A program made the translations under genes and the position numbers. Shown piece after piece: positions 57,771 to 64,000 of a stretch of DNA of 64,000 nucleotides (within the stretch, counting starts at the first letter, position 1; the number at the start of each line of letters is the position of its first letter). The stretch is from Acidimicrobiales bacterium (GTDB lineage Bacteria > Actinomycetota > Acidimicrobiia > Acidimicrobiales > MedAcidi-G1): the NCBI GenBank assembly GCA_030748555.1, contig JASMLT010000002.1, forward strand, positions 1 through 64,000. Direction: 5' to 3'. Below the pieces are notes generated by a model. The model had not been told where the DNA came from, searched no databases, and saw nothing but the letters and a program-made list of their open reading frames with translations.

Positions 57771-59005
57771 CTGGAAATACTTTCGAATCTGAAAAAATCA
57801 AAGGAGACTTCCCCCTTCTTGAACGCGAGGTTAATGGAAAACCAATTGTTTACCTAGATTCTGCGGCAACTTCTCAAAAGCCAATCGAGGTAATTGACAG
57901 GATGACAGACTATTACAAGCAGATAAACGCAAACGTTCACAGGGGTGCCTATCACATAGCAGAACTTGCGACTTCCGAGATGGAAGAGACACGTGCCAAA
58001 GTGTCCCGCTTTATTAATGCCTCTTCCGAAAAAGAAATTGTCTTCACTAAAAATGCAACAGAAGCAATAAATCTAGTTGCTTACACTTGGGCGAGAAGTC
58101 AGCTTAAAGAAGGGGACGTGATCCTTTTAAGTTCGCTGGAACATCATTCAAATATAGTTCCGTGGCACCAACTCTCCAGCGAACGCAATATCGAAATTCG
58201 TTGGATACCTATAACACAAGACGGCCAACTCGACCTAAGCAGTATTGATGAATTATTAGCTGGTGTAAAACTTTTATGCGTATCAGCAGTGTCTAATGCT
58301 TTAGGAACGATAAACCCTGTAAAGCAACTAGCCGATGCGGCCCATAAGGTGGGAGCCATTTGTCTCGTTGATGCCTGCCAGTCGGTTCCACATTTTGAAA
58401 CTGACGTGGAAGAATTGGGAGCTGACTTTCTAGCTTTCAGCGGACATAAAATGTGTGGCCCTACCGGCGTTGGTGTTCTTTGGGGTCGTTTAGAGATCCT
58501 GGAAAAAATGCCACCCTTTCTCGGTGGAGGTGAAATGATTCTTAATGTAACTTCAGATGGTTTCACCACTAATGAGGTTCCTTGGAAGTTCGAAGCCGGG
58601 ACTCCGCCCATTGCTGAAATAATCGGCTTAGGTGTTGCTGTCAGCTATCTGGAAAGAATTGGGATGGAAGCCATTAGGGAACATGAGCAGAATCTGACCT
58701 CTTACGCTCTTGATCTGTTAACTGACAGATTCGGAGATGATTTGACAATATATGGGCCTGAAGCAGCAGTTAACAGGTCAGGAGTTATTTCGTTCTCTTA
58801 TCGCGACATTCATCCGCATGACGTAAGTCAGGTGCTGGACCAGTACGGAGTTTGCGTTAGAGCTGGTCACCATTGCTGCAAACCTTTGATGACATTGTTA
58901 GGAGTCAATGCCACCGCCAGAGCTTCTCTGTACATCTATAATGGTGAGTCGGACATAGAGGTTCTAGCCGACGCTATAGATGAAGTTGGAAAGATTTTTA
59001 GTTAA
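57767..59005 (+). CDS. sufS: Cysteine desulfurase SufS
   Basis: YLDSAATSQKPIEVIDRM, EIVFTKNATEAINLVA, SGHKMCGPTGVGVLWG, VRAGHHCCKPLM. Confidence 0.97.
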   Translation: MTGNTFESEKIKGDFPLLEREVNGKPIVYLDSAATSQKPIEVIDRMTDYYKQINANVHRGAYHIAELATSEMEETRAKVSRFINASSEKEIVFTKNATEAINLVAYTWARSQLKEGDVILLSSLEHHSNIVPWHQLSSERNIEIRWIPITQDGQLDLSSIDELLAGVKLLCVSAVSNALGTINPVKQLADAAHKVGAICLVDACQSVPHFETDVEELGADFLAFSGHKMCGPTGVGVLWGRLEILEKMPPFLGGGEMILNVTSDGFTTNEVPWKFEAGTPPIAEIIGLGVAVSYLERIGMEAIREHEQNLTSYALDLLTDRFGDDLTIYGPEAAVNRSGVISFSYRDIHPHDVSQVLDQYGVCVRAGHHCCKPLMTLLGVNATARASLYIYNGESDIEVLADAIDEVGKIFS

Positions 59006-59022
59006 CCAGATCTGGAGAAATT

Positions 59023-59484
59023 GTGCCTGGGCTTGAAGATTTATATAAAGAGATAATTCTTGATCATTATAAGAACCCTCGCAACCAAGGCGAGCTTCCA
59101 GTGCCTCCAGCAGTTATGGAAGAAGGTTTTAATCCTCTCTGTGGTGACGAGGTTAAAGTTTATGTACTTACCGATGGAGATGTGATCAAAGATATACGAA
59201 TAGTTTGTCAGGGTTGTTCCATAAGTCAGGCGTCTGCATCGATGATGGCGGAATCAGTTATCGACAAAACTTTAGAAGAAGCAAAGAATTTGATTGAAAA
59301 ATTCAAAGAAATGATGTCTGTTCATGAAAGCAATCTGGGCTCCGCTGAACTATCTGAAGACAATAACGAAAATTCTTTAGGAGACCTGCAAGCGTTAAAA
59401 GGTGTTGTCAAATATCCGGTGAGAATCAAGTGTGCAACCTTGGGTTGGAATGCCTTCGATCAAATAATTGGCTCTAAAGAATAA
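59023..59484 (+). CDS. sufU: SufU-like Fe-S scaffold/sulfur-transfer protein
   Basis: EIILDHYKNPRNQGEL, NPLCGDEVKVYV, CQGCSISQASASMM, RIKCATLGW. Confidence 0.96.
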   Translation: MPGLEDLYKEIILDHYKNPRNQGELPVPPAVMEEGFNPLCGDEVKVYVLTDGDVIKDIRIVCQGCSISQASASMMAESVIDKTLEEAKNLIEKFKEMMSVHESNLGSAELSEDNNENSLGDLQALKGVVKYPVRIKCATLGWNAFDQIIGSKE

Positions 59485-59495
59485 CTTGGAGCTTT

Positions 59496-59786
59496 CTAAT
59501 CCCCAATAACTGATTCAACCTCTTCTACAAATCTTTGGTCAAGGTGAGTCAAACCATTAGCTGAATGAGTGGAAATCTGAATTGACACTTTATTCCAAGA
59601 GTTTGACCAATCAGGATGGTGGTCTAGAGTCTCAGCTATCTCGGCCACCTGGATCATAAAGTCGAATGCTTCTTTGAAGTCCTGAAATTCAAAAAAACGC
59701 CTTAAACACTCGTCGTTATGTTCCCATTTGGGAAATGTTTTCAATAAAGTTTCCAACTCTTCTGGCTTTAACAATTGATCTTGCAC
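59496..59786 (-). CDS. 4a-hydroxytetrahydrobiopterin dehydratase (PCD/DCoH)
   Basis: FDFMIQVAEIAETLDHHPDWSNSWNKVSIQISTHSANGLTHLD. Confidence 0.93.
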   Translation of the reverse strand: MQDQLLKPEELETLLKTFPKWEHNDECLRRFFEFQDFKEAFDFMIQVAEIAETLDHHPDWSNSWNKVSIQISTHSANGLTHLDQRFVEEVESVIGD

Positions 59787-59792
59787 TTCTAC

Positions 59793-60530
59793 CTACTTTG
59801 AAAACTTTTGATATCCGTCTTTTTCTAACTGCAACGCCAGTTCTGCTGGTCCGGTCTCTACTATGCGTCCATCTACCAGCACATGAACTTGATCAGGTTT
59901 GAGAATGTCTAACAAACGATTGAAATGGGTTATTGCCAGCACACCTAGTCTGTCACCTTTTGCAGCTCTGTTGATTCTTTCTGCGACTAAGGCAAGTGAA
60001 TCTACATCTAATCCGGAATCTATTTCATCCAATATCGCATATTTGGCTTCAGAAACTAAAAGTTGAAGGGTTTCATTTCTTTTCTTCTCCCCACCTGACA
60101 GATCGACATTCAACTCTCTGTCTAAAAGACTTTCATCTATTCCCAGATTCGCTGCTTCCTCGCGAAGTGATGACAGTGATTCTTGCGGGTCGAGTTCAGA
60201 TGCAACTGCTACTTCAGTGAGCAAGTCAGAGATTTTCACACCAGGCACTTCTATGGGGTGTTGCAGAACTATGAACATGCCCGCTTGGGCGCGCTCCCAT
60301 GTTTGAAGAGAAAGAACATCCAAACCATCAATCGTGATTGAACCAGAAGTCACTTCAAAGCCTGGACGACCCATTAGGACATGAGCAAGAGTTGATTTCC
60401 CAGAACCATTTGGGCCCATTATCGCATGCACTTCTGAGGGTTTGATTTGGATATCTACGCCATTAAGAACTTTTTTACCGCCCGCTGTAGCACAAAGCCC
60501 TTCAATATTAAGTAATTTTTCGTTTGTCAT
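59793..60530 (-). CDS. sufC: Fe-S assembly ATPase SufC (copy 2)
   Basis: MGPNGSGKSTLAHVLMG, LSGGEKKRNETLQLL, ILDEIDSGLDVDSL. Confidence 0.95.
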   Translation of the reverse strand: MTNEKLLNIEGLCATAGGKKVLNGVDIQIKPSEVHAIMGPNGSGKSTLAHVLMGRPGFEVTSGSITIDGLDVLSLQTWERAQAGMFIVLQHPIEVPGVKISDLLTEVAVASELDPQESLSSLREEAANLGIDESLLDRELNVDLSGGEKKRNETLQLLVSEAKYAILDEIDSGLDVDSLALVAERINRAAKGDRLGVLAITHFNRLLDILKPDQVHVLVDGRIVETGPAELALQLEKDGYQKFSK

Positions 60531-60844
60531 TCGACCACCAACACAACGTCGTTATCAATGATGCGAACTTCGTAGGTTTTTACACTTTTCGTAGCTGGAA
60601 GACTGAGAGCCTCACCTGTCTCCAAGGAAAAGAGGCTCCCATGTTTCCAACATTCCAATGCACATTCGTCAATGTCGACCTCCCCTTCTGACAGGGAAAC
60701 GTCTTCATGGCTGCAGATGTCATCTAGTGCGTAAATTCTCTCATTCAGTAAGACAATCGATAGTTTTTTTCCTTCTATCTCAATGCGTCGAGGAGATGCC
60801 TCTTCTAGATCTGTTAAATCACAAATCTTTAATTCTTTCATCAC
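60527..60844 (-). CDS. Rieske-type ferredoxin associated with suf operon
   Basis: CSHEDVSLSEGEVDIDECALECWKHGSLFSLETGEA. Confidence 0.92.
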   Translation of the reverse strand: MMKELKICDLTDLEEASPRRIEIEGKKLSIVLLNERIYALDDICSHEDVSLSEGEVDIDECALECWKHGSLFSLETGEALSLPATKSVKTYEVRIIDNDVVLVVE

Positions 60845-62112
60845 TCCCCCTGATCCCTAAAACGGCTTTGCAATATTTCTGTCATTATGGAGTCGATTTC
60901 TTTTACAAGCAGAGGGTCGTCTACTTTTGAAGTAACTTCATCAAAAAAGCCCGCTATTATCAAACGTTCCGCTGCTGAGGTTTCGATTCCTTTGCTCTCT
61001 AAATAAAACAGTTGTTCTTCATCTATTCCTGAAACAGTTGATGCATGGTTGCAAACCACATCATTGGTTTCTATTTCAAGATTAGGGACGCTTTCAGCCC
61101 AAGCATTTTCAGAAAGTTTTATATTTCTATTCGTCTGTTGAGCTTTTGTTCCAACTGCTTCAGGCAGGACTTTTATCAGACCTGAATAGATTGACCTTGA
61201 ATCCCCGTCTAAAGCTCCTTTGAAAAGCAACTTGCTGGTTGTATTCGGAGCTTCGTGTTTTTGAAAAGTACGGAAATCTAAAGTTTGTTCCTCATTTCCA
61301 AAATATGCAGCTGATAAATAGGCCTCTGACCCTCTCCCTTTGAGCTCGCAGCGTATTTCGCTTCGTGCATAGTCGCCTCCGAAGGCAGCGGCAAATATTT
61401 CAACGCAAGAGTCTTTTTCTAGTTGGAAGTTCTGTTTGGCGACCTGCCACGTTTTTTCTCCCAAGTCTTGCACAACACGATGCATCAAACGGCTGCTCTG
61501 ACCAACGTGGGCATCCAAAATGGGAACTGAGAGAGACTCGCCACTATTAGACAAGTGATGTTCGATTATTTTCGCTTCAGAGTTCTCACCCAAATTGACA
61601 ACAATTCTCGGGCATGCAACTGATCCGGCGGTGACAGATTGAACTTTTATGTATATCGGCGATTCGAGAGTCACTCCATCTGGCACGTGTATCAGTAAAA
61701 TTTCAGGATTGTATGAATGATTTAAACAATCGAAAAAATCTTTAGGCTTACTAAGGTGTTTTTCAATGTGAGCTAGATCTGCACCCATATTGGCTAAAGA
61801 ACCTACATACACTCCAGAAGAATCTGAAAGAGTGCTGACTTTTTGCCCTGTCAACCAACCATCAGTAATCTCTACCAACTCCGACTGTTCGAGGTCTAGA
61901 AAACTTGGTTCAGTTTTTTTGTCAGAAGGATTTTTAAGAGAAGGTGTAAGGGATTCCAAGTCCAGGTCAAAAATTTTCGAGTACTTCCACACCTCTTGTC
62001 CTGGGTTTGGAAATTCAGTTTTTGAAAGTTGTTCTAACGCCGAATTACGCGCTTCACTGAGTGGAGCAGTGTCTGGAAAAAAATCTTCGATTTGATTAGG
62101 AAAAGGGTTCAA
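60841..62112 (-). CDS. sufD: Fe-S cluster assembly protein SufD
   Basis: C-terminal VCNHASTVSGIDEEQLFYLESKGIETSAAERLIIAGFFDEV; beta-helix region. Confidence 0.93.
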   Translation of the reverse strand: MNPFPNQIEDFFPDTAPLSEARNSALEQLSKTEFPNPGQEVWKYSKIFDLDLESLTPSLKNPSDKKTEPSFLDLEQSELVEITDGWLTGQKVSTLSDSSGVYVGSLANMGADLAHIEKHLSKPKDFFDCLNHSYNPEILLIHVPDGVTLESPIYIKVQSVTAGSVACPRIVVNLGENSEAKIIEHHLSNSGESLSVPILDAHVGQSSRLMHRVVQDLGEKTWQVAKQNFQLEKDSCVEIFAAAFGGDYARSEIRCELKGRGSEAYLSAAYFGNEEQTLDFRTFQKHEAPNTTSKLLFKGALDGDSRSIYSGLIKVLPEAVGTKAQQTNRNIKLSENAWAESVPNLEIETNDVVCNHASTVSGIDEEQLFYLESKGIETSAAERLIIAGFFDEVTSKVDDPLLVKEIDSIMTEILQSRFRDQGE

Positions 62113-62139
62113 TTAAAACCTGCTGGGTAATATTTTCGG

Positions 62140-62182
62140 AAATTATTCCTTTGAATTTACCCTACCTGTATAGGAATAATTT
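62140..62182. promoter_or_regulatory. 10-bp perfect inverted repeat upstream of sufD
   Basis: AAATTATTCC ... GGAATAATTT (arms 62140-62149 and 62173-62182). Confidence 0.5.
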
Positions 62183-62202
62183 GCTTTATGCAGGGTATTT
62201 GG

Positions 62203-62433
62203 TCACTCTTGAATCAAATGGGATAGAGAACCTGGTTCTATGCGGCAAGTTCTCTCAAAATCTTCTAATTCACTTTCTTTAAGTCTTATAACTCTTCCCA
62301 TTCGGTATGCCGGCAAGCGACCTTCATCTATAAACCTGTACAGGGTGGCTGTCGTAACACCTAGACGTTCGGCGGCTTCATTACTGCTCATCCATTTAAC
62401 TCTCAGGTTCGAAGTCGTTGATTCCTCATCCAT
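62203..62433 (-). CDS. Helix-turn-helix (excisionase/MerR-like) DNA-binding protein
   Basis: WMSSNEAAERLGVTTATLYRFIDEGRLPAYRMGRVIRLKESELEDF. Confidence 0.9.
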   Translation of the reverse strand: MDEESTTSNLRVKWMSSNEAAERLGVTTATLYRFIDEGRLPAYRMGRVIRLKESELEDFERTCRIEPGSLSHLIQE

Positions 62434-62545
62434 TTTTGAATGTTAGACCATCTAAAAATCGATCCTATGCATACTTATTTCATTTTCCCTTGATCCAAAA
62501 ATTTTGTGATTTCGGCTTCAAGGCGTATGGTTTGCATGTCGGCAA

Positions 62546-63049
62546 ATGTCTATCCATAAGAAAAGAATGAACGAAAGTCTGAAAAACCAATCCGATACGG
62601 AGGAAATTTCCGCTCTAGTCGGAGAGTTGCCAACATGGTCGAAAAAAAAGACAGCATCCCAAATAGGCATACTGTTGTTTCTCATAGGTTTAATAATCTA
62701 TTTCACTACTTCTGACAAGAATATAAAGACAGAGGATTCTATTGAGACACCTGTTGTTGTCTCAACTGATGGGCCAATAATCGAACACTCGGGTTACCGT
62801 TACCAATTTGGCGAGCTGGGAGACATGGTTGCTGTCCGTGAATGCAGCGGAACGAAATTGCCTTGGCTTTTAAGAGTTTCAACCGGAGAGCTTTTTCGTT
62901 TTGACAGTTGGGCGAAAACCAATATAAAAGAAGCATCTTTCATTCGGCAAATAGAGGGAGCATCCGGCATTACAGTCATAAAAGACCCCGTATGTGACCA
63001 ACTAGTTATAAACAAATCAGATGCCGACCCATTAATTCTTGCCAACTAA
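62546..63049 (+). CDS. Membrane-anchored protein of unknown function
   Basis: One TM (QIGILLFLIGLIIYFTTS) plus ~110 aa extracytoplasmic domain. Confidence 0.65.
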   Translation: MSIHKKRMNESLKNQSDTEEISALVGELPTWSKKKTASQIGILLFLIGLIIYFTTSDKNIKTEDSIETPVVVSTDGPIIEHSGYRYQFGELGDMVAVRECSGTKLPWLLRVSTGELFRFDSWAKTNIKEASFIRQIEGASGITVIKDPVCDQLVINKSDADPLILAN

Positions 63050-63056
63050 GTTGCAA

Positions 63057-63584
63057 TTAATTCCTGTTTAATACCCATATCCCATGAGGTAATTTTGGGA
63101 AAAACGCCAAAACTCTTTCTTCTAGAAATTCAAAGCCAAGCCGCTTTGCTACAGCCTGTGACCGGTGGTTTTCTGGCAAAATGCAACTAAATAGTTTGTC
63201 GACTTCAAGTTCGTCGAATCCGTAGCGCACTGCTGCTGCTCCTGCCTCAGTGGCATAACCTCGTCCCCAATAATCGGGGTGGAGCGCCCAGCCGACCTCC
63301 ACACCTGGCCAGTCATGACGTTCAGGTCTATGCAACCCTGCCCGTCCGACAAATTGCCCTGAATTCTTCTCTTCAAGAGCCCAGTGACCCGTGCCGCGCA
63401 ACTCCCACTGACCAAGCCATGCCGACATAGCGTGAAACGCCTCAGAGATTCCTTCATTATCTGGAACATGTAAAGCTTCGCGAACTTCGCGACTGTCCAT
63501 CATTGAGAAAAAATCATTCGTATCTTCGTCTTTAAACGGTCTTAATATGAGATTCTCTGTCTCTAAAGTTGGGCAAGCTGACAT
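63057..63584 (-). CDS. GNAT family N-acetyltransferase (RimJ/RimL-like)
   Basis: LETENLILRPFKDEDTNDFF, VGWALHPDYWGRGYATEAGAAAVRYGF. Confidence 0.93.
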   Translation of the reverse strand: MSACPTLETENLILRPFKDEDTNDFFSMMDSREVREALHVPDNEGISEAFHAMSAWLGQWELRGTGHWALEEKNSGQFVGRAGLHRPERHDWPGVEVGWALHPDYWGRGYATEAGAAAVRYGFDELEVDKLFSCILPENHRSQAVAKRLGFEFLEERVLAFFPKLPHGIWVLNRN

Positions 63585-63609
63585 GCAAAAACCTTAGTCA
63601 AAAAATATT

Positions 63610-63882
63610 TTGATGGCCAATAACATTGACGACTTAACTTCCTGCTCAAATCTAGGTGTGAATGAAGTGAAGCTTGAAACACCTGTACAGGGGACTGTTT
63701 GGAAAGTTGTATCAAAAGCAGGTCAGACCGTCGAAGCAGGAGAAACGGTTCTAGTCGTTGAGTCGATGAAAATGGAAATCCCAGTCGACTCCCCTAGCTC
63801 AGGAACACTACGAGAGATTTTAGTCACCGAAGGCGACCAGGTGGAACAAGACAGTGTCGTTGCCGTTATAGATATTTCCTAA
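63610..63882 (+). CDS. Biotin/lipoyl carrier domain protein (BCCP-like)
   Basis: VVESMKMEIPVDSPSSGTLREILVTEGDQVEQDSVVAVI (biotinyl-lysine motif). Confidence 0.9.
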   Translation: MMANNIDDLTSCSNLGVNEVKLETPVQGTVWKVVSKAGQTVEAGETVLVVESMKMEIPVDSPSSGTLREILVTEGDQVEQDSVVAVIDIS

Positions 63883-64000
63883 ATAAGAGACCAGCAGAAC
63901 AAATTTTATGGCCTATACCCAAAACCGGAGGAAGGCCCACCTCGAAGTGGTGCTGCTAGGTTAGCGAATTCGCACAAAAGGGGCCTGGTTTTAGCAGGTT

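Noticed and set aside
58144-58611. Minus-strand 155-aa ORF
   Set aside because: Antisense to sufS

Overview
The window is about 64 kb of compact, moderately low-GC chromosomal DNA with roughly 60 genes. Its gene content suggests an actinobacterium, possibly a marine Acidimicrobiia-like lineage: F420:NADPH oxidoreductase, SufU/Rieske-type suf locus, a Cheo/LexA-type SOS box and Pro/Thr-rich secreted linkers. That placement is inference. Housekeeping genes include thrS, fabI, leuB, murF, ddl, aconitase, rnhA, thiN, ygfZ and a suf locus. I saw no rRNA, tRNA, CRISPR array or transposase. The strongest finding is a redoxin/ResA-like gene at 9856-10905 that the ORF track splits in two. An in-frame TGA (10267-10269) sits in the active-site motif (SSW-U-GC) and is followed by a perfect 7-bp hairpin with a GGU apical loop, which fits a bacterial SECIS element, so it is a probable selenoprotein. 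Other points worth following up: a perfect SOS box between two small orphan ORFs, one of them frameshifted with an internal repeat; a dual TetR operator in front of a lipid/aldehyde gene cluster; an uncharacterised-protein/M19/DUF3726-like/Ldh operon; a Rieske-PEP-swivel-Rieske cluster; two divergent SufC paralogues without SufB; a structured intergenic element near 51.65-51.86 kb; and several perfect inverted repeats in promoters. All family names come from motif reading by eye; no database search was run.
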